Below are positions 10,062-19,006 of a stretch of 64,000 bases of DNA, piece by piece. The number at the start of each line of letters is the position of its first letter. Position 1 is the stretch's first letter. The stretch lies in NCBI RefSeq assembly GCF_029360805.1, contig NZ_JARKNC010000008.1, forward strand, positions 62,001-126,000. Direction: 5' to 3'. The position numbers were made by a program, and so were the translations under genes. The notes under the pieces are model-generated. The model worked only from the letters and a program-made list of their open reading frames with translations, had not been told where the DNA came from and made no database searches. This stretch comes from Daejeonella sp. JGW-45 (GTDB lineage Bacteria; Bacteroidota; Bacteroidia; Sphingobacteriales; Sphingobacteriaceae).

Positions 10062-13052
10062 TTAATTAGCAGGTATACTGTTCATCGAATACCATGCCTC
10101 GGTACTCCACAAGCTACGGTCCGTTGTACTTTTAATCGTCTTATAGTTTAGCCGAACATAAACTACATGTTTCGCTTTCATTTCATTCAGTTCCAGGAAT
10201 ACCTTCTTCCTGTCGGGTGAAAGCTTAACCTCTTGTATGGAAAGATTCTCCTCGTCCATTTTAGGGCCGCCGTATTCTGCTGTAGGCTTAAACCACCATT
10301 GCCTGATCCTGTAATCTGAAGCCTGAGTGCCAACCCCCTCTTTTAATGGTTCCGTAAACTCTATTTCGATTCCATTAGGGCGTGCTTTTACGGATAACAT
10401 TTCGAAAGCCGGCTTATCATTATAGGTGAGCTTTTGCAGGCCGTACGTAAGCTTTCCATACTGCAACCAGCTTCCTCTCATACCGACTCCTCCGGCATAG
10501 AGCGCACCATCAGGGCCCCAGACCAGTCTGTTTATCCCAGCTTCAAGACCCTGGGTAAACCTGAATGAAGCACCCTGATATTCGCCGTTAACTTTCTCAA
10601 CAAACATGCGCTTTATACCGCCGTGCGTAATATCGCCATGCAGCATCTGATTTTTATAGGGTCCTTTGTCAAGCCTCACTGGCTGGCTTGGCGACCGCCC
10701 GATCTCATCCTGAGTTAAGTACACAACCGGAAGAGCCTCCTTCGCATTCTCAGTCCCCTTATAATCTACCGAGCGCGACCCGTACCAGGATCCCTGTTTC
10801 AAATGCACGATTTTGTTGGCCGGCAACCAATCCCCCTGATTGTCCGCGATGAACATTTCATCGTCTGTACCAATACCGATACCGTTGGGCGTTCTTAGTC
10901 CGCTTGCCACAAAACTATAAGAGCCATCGGCCTTAGAAATCTTAATAACCTTTCCGCGATCTGGGAGCTGAGGCTGTGAGCTGGCACCACCGGGATCTAT
11001 AGCCGTTGCCAGCGTCCCATAGAAGTAGCCATCCCGGTACAGCAATCCAAAAGCGAATTCATGGAAGTTTGAAGACACCTTCCAGCCATTAGACACGGTT
11101 CGGTATTCGTCAATAATGTCGTCCTTATTCACGTCAACAAGTTTGGTTAGCTCCTGTTTCTGCATAACGTATATCTCGTTGTCCACAACTTTTAGCCCTA
11201 ATGGTTCTGCCAGTCCGAAAGCGATCCGCTTAACCCTGATCGCTTCAGGATCATTACCCTGAACGCCATACAATATATAAACAGCACCAACGGAGTCCCA
11301 TGTACTTACCACCAGGCGGCCATCAGGCAAGAAATCCATTCCCCCTACCCGAGGCTGAAAGCCAGATGGCCGGGCCTGCGACAGGATGAAGGAAGGATGA
11401 ACTGATTCGAGCGGAAACGTATCTCCCGGAATAACCAAGCTTTCCAAAGGGATGATCTTGTTCTGAGTCCTCCTGATATCATTGTCGGTAAATGTAAATA
11501 GTTCAGGCGGCACCACTTCAAATTCCTTCTTTCCATAAGGTATCCACTGAAGGGACACCGCTTTATTATAGGTACCATGGAAATATTCAATCCTGAACGG
11601 ATGTTTCCCCTCATTGAGCACGGTCTCACTTTCCATCCCGCGAAGATTGTGAGGACCGTCATTATTGATAAGCAGTTTATCATCAATAAATATTCTGGAA
11701 CCTCCATCGCTTACAAGCCGGAAAACCGCTTTAGTCATTTTGGGAATGTTGATAGTTCCGCTGGCCTGGATGAGGAAATTGTTAGTAACAGGTCCGAAAT
11801 CCTTTGGGCCGAGATGGAGCGCGTTGATGCTGCCCGACAAATAAGGCAACATGTCTTTGCTAATGTCGGGCATACTGAGAACCCGGCCGTTAAACTGATA
11901 AACATTAAGCGCCATACCGGGCTGCTCCGCCTTGACAGCAGTTTGAGATGCAGGGCTTAACTTCAGATCGATCTTGTAGGACGGAACAGGCATCAACTGT
12001 CCGGTTACACGCGTTCCCTCTTCTTTTACGTCCAGGCTCATGATGTATGACACGATAGACACCACATCTTCCCGCGGAAGATTCTGATGGGGTGTCATAG
12101 GTATCGTACCCCAGTTACCGCTGCCGCCTTTTATCACCTTATCAAATAGCATTTCCCTGTTCTCGGGAGTATTAGGATACTGTTCTGCGATGGCCATATA
12201 CGACGGCCCTACCGACTTAGAATCCTTATTATGACAGGTTGCACAGTCGGTTTTATCAACCAATGCAAGTATCTGCTCTTCTTTGCTGAGAAATGGCTTT
12301 TCAGCGACCACCGCTTTAGGCTTTGGAGAAAACCGGGAATAAAACGCTGTTGGCTTGTTGCTGTTTAATAACAATGTTCCTTTGAGCGACAGATACTCCT
12401 TTTCCTCAATCTGCTCTGCAGATCTCTTTTCTAAAACAAACTGTCCATCTGTAACAAGATCCTTGTCGGATATCAGTGATGACACCTGAGCTTTCAATGC
12501 AATCTGCATACCCGTCGGAACATTAACGGTTTTAAATCGTCTTTCAAACCCTACCTTATCGCTGCCTCCCTGAACAAACTCGGGGTGCTCTTCGACAATC
12601 ATTGTCCTCCCATTGTAGGCAAGCTCATATTTGAGAGATATTTGGTTGTTAACGATGGTATGCCCCTTATAAGAAACTTCTGGTACGATCTCCTTCCTAT
12701 TAACGATCAGCCTCCATGGATTGTCTTCAGGTTCTGCCATATAGGTTATACCCCGGCTTGTTGGCAATACGGTGTGAGTTGCCGTATACACCGAACCCTC
12801 GAAGTTAATCCCGCCAGCCCAGGCTTTATACAATGACCCCGTTTTTGTGCTGTAGGCTACCCAGAGATCCTGATGAAGTGCAATACTTAACATCCGGGGC
12901 TTCATATCAAGAACAGAGCGTGCAGCCCATACGTCTACTGGGCGGGAGACGGTAGATCCGGCAGCAGCAGTGCTTTTATTCTGAGAAAATACGGTAACGG
13001 AAAGGGCAAATAATATTCCTGTGAAAAGGAAATTTGAAAATCTAAAACTCAT
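10062..13052 (-). CDS. Secreted multidomain cytochrome c / PA14-like / sugar dehydrogenase-type beta-propeller protein
   Basis: A 996-residue exported protein with a Sec leader (about 1-23). Domains in order: an unassigned N-terminal region (about 30-250); a class I cytochrome c with haem motif CATCH near residue 270 and a probable Met ligand in TIPMTPH about 45 residues later; a PA14-like sugar-binding sandwich (about 420-510, FRLVSDGGSRIFIDDKLLIN); a glucose/sorbosone dehydrogenase-like beta-propeller (about 555-880, VGGMDFLPDGRLVVSTWDSV, GLRTPNGIGIGTDDEMFIAD); and an Ig-like C-terminal module. It probably oxidises or senses a sugar and passes electrons through haem c. It is monocistronic or transcribed towards the FecR operon, with 174 bp in between. 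The exact substrate is unknown. Confidence 0.85.
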   Translation of the reverse strand: MSFRFSNFLFTGILFALSVTVFSQNKSTAAAGSTVSRPVDVWAARSVLDMKPRMLSIALHQDLWVAYSTKTGSLYKAWAGGINFEGSVYTATHTVLPTSRGITYMAEPEDNPWRLIVNRKEIVPEVSYKGHTIVNNQISLKYELAYNGRTMIVEEHPEFVQGGSDKVGFERRFKTVNVPTGMQIALKAQVSSLISDKDLVTDGQFVLEKRSAEQIEEKEYLSLKGTLLLNSNKPTAFYSRFSPKPKAVVAEKPFLSKEEQILALVDKTDCATCHNKDSKSVGPSYMAIAEQYPNTPENREMLFDKVIKGGSGNWGTIPMTPHQNLPREDVVSIVSYIMSLDVKEEGTRVTGQLMPVPSYKIDLKLSPASQTAVKAEQPGMALNVYQFNGRVLSMPDISKDMLPYLSGSINALHLGPKDFGPVTNNFLIQASGTINIPKMTKAVFRLVSDGGSRIFIDDKLLINNDGPHNLRGMESETVLNEGKHPFRIEYFHGTYNKAVSLQWIPYGKKEFEVVPPELFTFTDNDIRRTQNKIIPLESLVIPGDTFPLESVHPSFILSQARPSGFQPRVGGMDFLPDGRLVVSTWDSVGAVYILYGVQGNDPEAIRVKRIAFGLAEPLGLKVVDNEIYVMQKQELTKLVDVNKDDIIDEYRTVSNGWKVSSNFHEFAFGLLYRDGYFYGTLATAIDPGGASSQPQLPDRGKVIKISKADGSYSFVASGLRTPNGIGIGTDDEMFIADNQGDWLPANKIVHLKQGSWYGSRSVDYKGTENAKEALPVVYLTQDEIGRSPSQPVRLDKGPYKNQMLHGDITHGGIKRMFVEKVNGEYQGASFRFTQGLEAGINRLVWGPDGALYAGGVGMRGSWLQYGKLTYGLQKLTYNDKPAFEMLSVKARPNGIEIEFTEPLKEGVGTQASDYRIRQWWFKPTAEYGGPKMDEENLSIQEVKLSPDRKKVFLELNEMKAKHVVYVRLNYKTIKSTTDRSLWSTEAWYSMNSIPAN

Positions 13053-13356
13053 ATAAATAACATGACATTCGGTACAATAGTTTAAATCTCTGACGAGATA
13101 CTTATTAGATGACAGCCGATACAGGCGCTGGTAGTAGTATGCCGCTGTTTTTTCTTTATAATTCTTTATAATGTTTCCTTATGATCATAATTATCCAGAT
13201 CAGTTCCTCTGCCTTAGTGTGCATTTTAATACTTGTATATCCCGAATGCTATCCTTTACTTTGCATTTCAAAGTTCTTTAAACATACGTCACTGAACGGT
13301 GGATAATTAAACTGTCTCTCCGGCTGCTGGTGATTGAGATATTTACATCTATTCAA
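13053..13356. other. Divergent intergenic region, 304 bp
   Basis: The region lies between two divergently read genes, the cytochrome/PA14 protein on the minus strand and the MpaB-like gene on the plus strand, so it must carry both promoters. It is AT-rich. I see no clear operator palindrome, RNA gene or coding frame in it. A TTACTTTG at about 13255-13262 resembles the Bacteroidota -7 element only loosely. Confidence 0.4.
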
Positions 13357-14115
13357 ATGAACTATTTTGTTAAACCCGGCTCTGTGGTAAGGCAGATCTG
13401 GGGAAACCCCGACACCATACTTTTCATCTTTGCCGGTGCTTCGGCGGAGTTTGCCCTTAATAAAGCCGTTGACTGGTTATATTTCACCGGTAAGCTTCCT
13501 GCCGACCCTATAGGCAGGCTGTTTTCAACTGTAGAATATGCCCGAAAAATAGTCTTTTCGGAGCAACAGAACGCATTAAACGCCGTTGACCAGATAACGG
13601 CTATACATAAAAAGGTAGAAGCAAATCGCGGCATGTCCATCCCGGAGTGGGCTTACCGCGATGTGCTATACATGCTGATTGATTATTCGATGCGGTCGTT
13701 CGAGCTCTTAGAAAGAAAGCTGACAGCAGACGAAAGGGAAGAACTTTTCATGGTTTTCAATGCTGTGGGATTACGGATGGGTATTACCGGCCTGCCCGGT
13801 AATTATGAAGAATGGCAAGGAAGCAGAACATATCATCTGACCAGGGATCTTGCATGCACTGAATTTACTCAAGACTTGTACAAACAATACCGCAAACATC
13901 TTGGCGCGGTGCGTTACGCACTATTAAAGCAAGTCCAGATCCTCCTGGTGCCGCAAGAGGTCGCTAAGCTGCTTCCTTTTAATAGCTTACGCATTTTGGA
14001 TCCGCTGATTGGAGCTTACAAAATATTCCGGTTCCTTAGTCTGGATGATATAATGAAGAAGATCATCCTACCTGAAAAGTATAAAGATCAGATCCTGGCC
14101 TTGAAGGCCAATTGA
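13357..14115 (+). CDS. MpaB/latex-clearing-protein-like oxygenase domain protein (DUF2236)
   Basis: A 252-residue protein that matches the pattern of the DUF2236 family, which includes rubber oxygenase Lcp and fungal MpaB. Supporting stretches are VVRQIWGNPDTILFIFAG near the N-terminus, DPIGRLFSTVEYARKIVFS, and ITAIHKKVEANRG, whose His matches the family's conserved haem-ligand region, followed by AYRDVLYMLIDYSM. Characterised members are haem b oxygenases acting on isoprenoid chains, but most bacterial members are uncharacterised and the substrate here is unknown. The ATG at 13357 is preferred over an upstream in-frame GTG at 13330. There is no signal peptide. It is convergent with the M23 peptidase gene; the stop codons are 38 bp apart. 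Molecular function is uncertain, family moderately secure. Confidence 0.75.
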   Translation: MNYFVKPGSVVRQIWGNPDTILFIFAGASAEFALNKAVDWLYFTGKLPADPIGRLFSTVEYARKIVFSEQQNALNAVDQITAIHKKVEANRGMSIPEWAYRDVLYMLIDYSMRSFELLERKLTADEREELFMVFNAVGLRMGITGLPGNYEEWQGSRTYHLTRDLACTEFTQDLYKQYRKHLGAVRYALLKQVQILLVPQEVAKLLPFNSLRILDPLIGAYKIFRFLSLDDIMKKIILPEKYKDQILALKAN

Positions 14116-14153
14116 TGCACCTGCATTTACAGCTGAACCCCCCGGAGACCGTC

Positions 14154-15014
14154 TTACTTTCTACCGGAACCAGCGGCAGTCATATTCTGCTCCGGTTGCA
14201 TCCTGCTATAGACAGGTTTATTCCATTCGAAATTAATCCATTTCTTATCCTTCGAATCAAAGCTTGGCTGGACAACTTCAAAGTGAAGATGAGCGCCGGT
14301 ACTATAACCGGTATTACCGGACAACGCTATGAGCTGACCGGTTTTTACTGTGTCACCCTCCCTTACCAGCGAACCGTTCTTGCTTAGATGTACATAGTTG
14401 GCAATAGTGCCATCTGAATGGAGGATAGATATTACATTTGCCTTATTTACTAACTCCGGCCGGGCGCCACCGGCATCAAATTCTGTGTCAACGAAAGCTA
14501 CTACCCCATCACGTGCGGCAGTTACCGGGCTTCCCACTGGCATCGCAAAGTCGTAAGCGACGCTGTTCTGGTGACTAAATTGACCGCCAGGGCCTTGAGA
14601 AAGTGGATAAGAACTTTGGTCTTTAAAGGGATAAGCATATAGAAAATGCTTGTCAGGCGTTTTTGTTACGTCGCCGAGGACAATTTTCCAACGATAGTCG
14701 CACCGATACTCTTCGTCAGGGTCAACTTTTTTAAACCGGGCAACGATCTGGCCCGTTATCCGTGGTTGCAAAACCTCGGATAATTCTGAAATCGCCAGGC
14801 CTTGCAAGTTCGATAAGTCGAGAAACAGGTTGAGGCTTAAAGGAATAGCGAAGTGGTTATCAGCTTTTAACAGCAGGGAATCACCCGAAATTTCTTCCGT
14901 GTAAAGCCTGGTACGCTCATTAATACGATAATTTTGGCTATATCCGCTGGTTACGGACAGAAGGATGAGCACATAAATATACAGCGCTCTCCGGCAAATA
15001 AGTATTCTAAACAA
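14154..15014 (-). CDS. M23 family (LytM-like) metallopeptidase, secreted
   Basis: A 286-residue exported protein. The leader runs to about residue 26 (ILLSVTSGYSQ). The C-terminal half is a LytM/M23 domain with the zinc motifs HQNSVAYDFAMP (HxxxxxxxD) and HLHFEV, and the connecting strand HSDGTIANYVHLSKNGSLV. M23 enzymes cut peptidoglycan cross-bridges, although many Bacteroidota members may act on other peptides. The start appears to be a TTG at 15014, supported by an AGGGG about 9 bases upstream; no in-frame ATG keeps the whole leader. It stands alone between the oxygenase and a repeat region. Confidence 0.88.
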   Translation of the reverse strand: MFRILICRRALYIYVLILLSVTSGYSQNYRINERTRLYTEEISGDSLLLKADNHFAIPLSLNLFLDLSNLQGLAISELSEVLQPRITGQIVARFKKVDPDEEYRCDYRWKIVLGDVTKTPDKHFLYAYPFKDQSSYPLSQGPGGQFSHQNSVAYDFAMPVGSPVTAARDGVVAFVDTEFDAGGARPELVNKANVISILHSDGTIANYVHLSKNGSLVREGDTVKTGQLIALSGNTGYSTGAHLHFEVVQPSFDSKDKKWINFEWNKPVYSRMQPEQNMTAAGSGRK

Positions 15015-15178
15015 TTTATATTCCCCTGAAAACAGTTTTATTCCTCAGTTAACAATACCTATACGTGAAAATATAAAAGATATTTCACATCAGAAACTTT
15101 GTTACATTTTTTTGATAATTCGGAAGCCGGGTAACTTCTAACCACCGAGGGCGCAAAGTTTTACGCAGAGGGTGCAGG

Positions 15179-15380
15179 GGGCTCTTCCCCGATTTAGTCG
15201 GGGACCTCCCGTAGACGCGGTGAAACCCGCGTCCTCTGCACATTTGTAAGTAGCAGAAAGCATCCACCACAGCTGTAATTTCGCTGGGTGGGTCATTGCA
15301 AGCATTATTTCAGAGTCGGCACCGGCGGCTGGGGGCCGCGTGCCATAAACGAGATCCCCGACCCAGTCGGGGAAGAGCCC
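15179..15380. repeat. REPIN-like inverted pair of palindromic units
   Basis: Two 30-bp units, at 15179-15208 and 15351-15380, are inverted copies of each other and agree at about 26 of 30 positions; differences cluster in the loop. Each is itself a hairpin: CCCCGA-TTTAG-TCGGGG at 15187-15203 and CCCCGAC-CCA-GTCGGGG at 15356-15372. The DNA between them is GC-rich compared with its surroundings and contains another repeat-like stretch (CCGCGTC, GGGGGCCGCGTGCC). Small frames across it are not credible genes. The arrangement of two inverted palindromes about 140 bp apart resembles REPIN/BIME elements. The wider intergenic region is 15015-15504. Confidence 0.65.
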
Positions 15381-15504
15381 GTCAACTTCCCCCACATTCT
15401 TATTAACCTCGCCATAGCCCAACTTTTCTAAAAAAATGAAAACTCATCCTGATAACTATTGTTTTTTCAATAAACGTCTTCAGTGTAAACTAATTTAAAA
15501 GACT

Positions 15505-16281
15505 ATGAAAAAGTTAATAATTCTATTAGCCATGTGTACAGGAGGTTACACAATGGCGCAGGACATCATTACAACTTCCACTGTGGTGGAAAATGATGAC
15601 GTTCGTTTCATCAAAAAAGCTGCAATGACCAACATGAAGGAAATTAACGCCGGGAAAATGGCCCGGGAAAAAGCGGTCGACCCACGAGTAAGGTCCTTTG
15701 GAGAAATGATGGTAACAACCCACACCAATTCTTCTGCAGAATTAAAAACCATCGCAGATAAAAAAAATATTATACTGCCTATGAGTAATGCAGGAGCCTC
15801 ATCGACAGTCTATATGGGTACGACAGGGCGAAATACGTATCAGGGAACCATTTCTGCCAGAAGTTTAAGAGGCACCGCTCATATGAAACTATCGAAGGCA
15901 CAAACTACACCTTCGAGAAAATACTATAACGGTACCCCGACCTACTGGACCGACAAGGATGTTAACGTCGCTGTCGGCACCAGTACAACAACGCAGGACA
16001 TGGACACCGGCACATCTTATGACGCGACCCTGATCGACCTGGAAAATGAAAACAATGATAAACTAAACAGGCTGAGCCAGAAAAGCGGTGCTGAATTCGA
16101 TCATGAATATATGGATATGATGGAAGATGATCATGAAAAAACTGTTGATCTTTATGAAGATGCAGCAGGAAGCAGCGACGTTGATATAAGCTCCTTTGCC
16201 ACTAAAATGCTGCCTACATTGAGACAACATCGTGAGGAGGCTAAAAATATAAAGAGGGCCATAGACCCAGGAATTTTATAG
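15505..16281 (+). CDS. DUF4142 domain-containing exported protein with a central insertion
   Basis: A 258-residue exported protein with a short Sec leader (MKKLIILLAMCTGGYTMAQ). DUF4142 is a ferritin-like helical bundle of unknown function, common in Bacteroidota and proteobacterial periplasms. The first half of the domain is at about 30-92 (VRFIKKAAMTNMKEINAGKM, FGEMMVTTHTNSSAELK) and the second at about 180-252 (LSQKSGAEFDHEYMDMMEDD, LPTLRQHREEAKNIK). Between them lies about 80 residues rich in Thr, Ser, Gly and Tyr that the usual family lacks. A strong hairpin terminator follows the stop codon. No partner genes are obvious; stress or envelope functions are often proposed for this family. 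Confidence 0.85.
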   Translation: MKKLIILLAMCTGGYTMAQDIITTSTVVENDDVRFIKKAAMTNMKEINAGKMAREKAVDPRVRSFGEMMVTTHTNSSAELKTIADKKNIILPMSNAGASSTVYMGTTGRNTYQGTISARSLRGTAHMKLSKAQTTPSRKYYNGTPTYWTDKDVNVAVGTSTTTQDMDTGTSYDATLIDLENENNDKLNRLSQKSGAEFDHEYMDMMEDDHEKTVDLYEDAAGSSDVDISSFATKMLPTLRQHREEAKNIKRAIDPGIL

Positions 16282-16294
16282 TTAGTTTTAGCAT

Positions 16295-16338
16295 AAAAAA
16301 AAAGATCCCGGGTCGTTTTCATGATCCGGGATCTTTTT
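16295..16338 (+). terminator. Rho-independent terminator after the DUF4142 gene
   Basis: An A-run is followed by GATCCCGG (16304-16311), a 14-base loop, CCGGGATC (16326-16333) and a run of T. Flanking A and T runs extend the stem, so it could work in both directions. It sits 13 bp after the stop of the DUF4142 gene. Confidence 0.85.
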
Positions 16339-16340
16339 TT

Positions 16341-17352
16341 GCCCTTCGCAGCCTCCCCTCCCTTGGATCAGAATCCGATATTCAGAAATCGATAATGGCA
16401 TAGCCATAGATCAGAAAGGGTTTTCATCTGGAGCCAGAATGGCGGATTTATTTCACAGGAAATGATTCTGTTGTTGATGACAGGGAACAACTTCCACTTG
16501 GTATCCCTTGAGTTAATCATAGCTCAGCAAAAGAAACTGAAACGAGTAAAAACCATGATAACCAAACTGAAAATTTCAACGATCCGCATCCAGCCTTAGT
16601 GTATTAAACCGTTTATAAGACACTAAATTTACAGCAATTATATTACAGGAATTCTCGGGCTATAATGCCCGGATATCATAGTTTGCTGAACGAAAAATAA
16701 GGAAAACCGTGAATTCAAAAAATTTACACTGACAGCGTTTTTATACTAAAAAAGAAAATAGTCTAAAAAAGGCCTTTTGTTTAGGTCTTCTTTGTATCTT
16801 CTTTAGGTAAAAGTGCATTTTTGGCTACTTCAGCCAAACAATACCTAAACAAGACCACTACCAGAACACTAGAAGGCCCTTTGGAAGTGTTTTAAAACAA
16901 AAATTTCTTCCAATTTGATGAAAGCCCGCAAGGACACGGCCAGTGAATTATGGCTACGAAGCAAAACAAGCCTCTCTAAGAGATTTAATACTGTTCCATG
17001 GAGAAAGGAAAGGCTCAGGACATAAACGGCCCTCAAAACAGATTATTTGAATACGGCTACCGGACCGGATGCCGATTTTCGCATTTTTTGAATTTGGTGC
17101 GGTAACACGGACGTGTATTTTAGCCCAAACAATGTTAATATCAACCATTTAGATGGCTTTGACTTAGTGTATTTTAGCCGAAATCGTATCCCGTAATGTA
17201 CAGCCTTTCTGGCCGTTGAACATTACAGACAACTACTTTGTATTAAGCTACCATCCGGTAACATTAGTCTGCCAATCTAAAATGTTATAGTCACTTCTTT
17301 TGTGTTTAAAAATAAACCCTCATATTTAACCGTCCTGAATACAATAATTTTT
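16341..17352. other. One-kilobase region without a recognisable gene
   Basis: No frame longer than about 65 codons looks like a protein, on either strand. The base composition is not obviously foreign. The 13-mer GTGTATTTTAGCC occurs twice (17113-17125 and 17167-17179, 54 bp apart), and CTTAGTGTATT occurs at 16595-16605 and 17163-17173. It may be decayed coding DNA or a long leader of the SelA-like gene that begins at 17353. I found no RNA gene that I could support. Confidence 0.4.
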
Positions 17353-18918
17353 ATGAAAAGAAGAGATGTTATCAAAGGCCTTGCTATACTTCCTGTTTCC
17401 GGAGCTGTAGCCGGCACACTAGATTCAAATACACTTTCACCCACGCAGAAGGTAAAGTTAAAAAGCGTATATGAGCCCATTGGAGTCAGGCCGCTGATAA
17501 ATGCACGCGGCACTGTTACTGTTATAGGTGCGAGTAAAGTATTACCGGAAGTACGCGATGCGATGGACGCCGCAATTGATGAATATGTACAGATTGACGA
17601 GCTAATGGACGGTGTGGGAAAAAGACTGGGCGAATTAATGGGTACCGAATCGGGCTGCGTTACTGCGGGCGCTTCTGCAGCTATAACGGCGGGAACAGCG
17701 GGTTGCGTTACAGGTGGTGATCCGGATAAGATATGGATGATCCCTAATATCGCCGGCATGAAAGATGAAGTGGTGGTTCCCTCATATTCGCGCTCAGCAT
17801 ATGACGCTGCATGTAAAGCTGTGGGAGTCCGCATGGTGCAGGTTGCCAACCTGGAGGAACTGAAAGCAGCACTGGGGCCACGTACTGCCATGGTTTATCT
17901 GCTGGCAGGCGGGGGGTCAGAAAGAGGCCCCCTATCACTAAAAGTTATTTCGGAGCATACTAAGCCGCTTGGCATTCCTATTTTAATTGATGCTGCCGCA
18001 GAGGGACCGGAAAACCCTAACCCACATATTCAGCAAGGTGCCGACCTCGTTGCCTACAGCGGAGGTAAATATCTTAACGGACCCCAGTGTGCTGGTTTGC
18101 TCGTAGGCCGTAAGGATCTTGTTATGGCGTCCAGAATGAATACAGGACCTCATCACGGTTTTGGCCGGGGTTTCAAGGTAGGCCGTGAAGAAATCATCGG
18201 TATGCTTACAGCCGTCGAAATGTGGTTTAAACGTGATCATGTGGCTGAACGCAAGAAATGGACTGCCCGCCTGGAAAGTATATCTGCCCGGTTAAAGTCA
18301 ATTGAGGGCGTTACAACAAACATCAGGCAGCCTGCGGGCCGGTCGAATCCTAGCCCGGCCTTGTCGGTTTCCTGGGACCAGGCGAAGATCCCTTACATCG
18401 GCCAGGAAGTTGAAGACCTTCTCTGGAATGGCACACCCCGCATCTCGGTAGGTGCAGCGGGAAGTTACTTTCAGCCCAATCAGAGGCCTGGCATCTCGGT
18501 AAACTCCTCGCAGCTCAGCGACGGCGAAGAAAAGATAGTGGCAGACCGGATTTTCGAGATACTTTCAAAGCCTGCCAACCTATCCAGACCAAACGGGGCA
18601 CCCGCGGCAAACCTAAGCGGACAGTGGGATGTCGAAACGAAATATTACGCGGCTACTGTTAGCCAGACGTTCATGATCGAGCAAAAAGGCAATGATCTGA
18701 AAGGAACATACATAGGCCATATAGGCCCCCGCGACCTTACAGGAACCATTCATGGTAACGATATTTATATCAGAAGCACCTATGGTGTTGATGGCGCACG
18801 TGTACATTCTTTCTTTACAGGAAAGCTTTCAGGCGACACTATGGAAGGGCATTTAAGTGTGGGAGAATATGGAGAGGGTACGTGGAAGGCTAAGAGGCAT
18901 GTGTTTAAGATGTCATAA
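17353..18918 (+). CDS. SelA/DgaE-like PLP-dependent enzyme, Tat-type leader, with extra C-terminal beta domain
   Basis: A 521-residue protein of the selenocysteine synthase-related PLP family, whose characterised member DgaE is a D-glucosaminate-6-phosphate ammonia-lyase. The PLP core includes RPLINARGTVTVIGAS, GTESGCVTAGASAAI, LIDAAAEGPENPNP and YSGGKYLNGPQCAGLLVG; Lys239 in SGGK is the likely Schiff-base residue. The N-terminus MKRRDVIKGLAILP has a twin-arginine pattern, which suits export of a folded cofactor enzyme. After about residue 410 there is an extra domain (LSGQWDVETKYYAATVSQTF, LKGTYIGHIGPRDLTG) that looks like a beta-sandwich or barrel. The ATG at 17353 is chosen because it gives the Tat leader. 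It is convergent with a Rid-family gene. True selenocysteine synthesis is unlikely. Confidence 0.87.
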   Translation: MKRRDVIKGLAILPVSGAVAGTLDSNTLSPTQKVKLKSVYEPIGVRPLINARGTVTVIGASKVLPEVRDAMDAAIDEYVQIDELMDGVGKRLGELMGTESGCVTAGASAAITAGTAGCVTGGDPDKIWMIPNIAGMKDEVVVPSYSRSAYDAACKAVGVRMVQVANLEELKAALGPRTAMVYLLAGGGSERGPLSLKVISEHTKPLGIPILIDAAAEGPENPNPHIQQGADLVAYSGGKYLNGPQCAGLLVGRKDLVMASRMNTGPHHGFGRGFKVGREEIIGMLTAVEMWFKRDHVAERKKWTARLESISARLKSIEGVTTNIRQPAGRSNPSPALSVSWDQAKIPYIGQEVEDLLWNGTPRISVGAAGSYFQPNQRPGISVNSSQLSDGEEKIVADRIFEILSKPANLSRPNGAPAANLSGQWDVETKYYAATVSQTFMIEQKGNDLKGTYIGHIGPRDLTGTIHGNDIYIRSTYGVDGARVHSFFTGKLSGDTMEGHLSVGEYGEGTWKAKRHVFKMS

Positions 18919-18920
18919 TG

Positions 18921-19002
18921 AAACTGAAAGCTGAAAGCTGAAATTGTTGAGACATACCCGGTTTCAGTTTTCAGTTTTCAGTTTTCAGCTTTCAACTTTC
19001 AA
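18921..19002. repeat. Heptamer repeat array forming a hairpin between convergent genes
   Basis: Three 7-bp units of the AAGCTGA type (18921-18941) face six 7-bp units of the TTTTCAG/CTTTCAA type (18961-19002). The two halves are roughly reverse complements, so the transcript can fold into a long hairpin in either direction. The array fills most of the 88 bp between the SelA-like gene and the Rid gene and could act as a two-way terminator. Confidence 0.75.
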
Positions 19003-19006
19003 CTCC

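Noticed and set aside
15138-15422. A 94-codon minus-strand frame across the repeat region
   Set aside because: It runs through both palindromic repeat units, has no leader or domain pattern and is rich in residues produced by repeat DNA; the non-coding repeat explains it.
16954-17148. A 64-codon minus-strand frame in the silent 1-kb region
   Set aside because: No recognisable motif, leader or conserved-looking composition; kept as part of the unexplained region only.
17277-17891. A 204-codon minus-strand frame opposite the SelA-like gene
   Set aside because: It is Ser/Ala/Thr/Pro-rich shadow sequence antisense to a strongly recognisable PLP enzyme.
17353-18918. Bona fide selenocysteine synthase (selA)
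   Set aside because: It has an export leader and an extra C-terminal domain, and no selB, selD or tRNA-Sec gene is visible; the SelA-related lyase family fits better.
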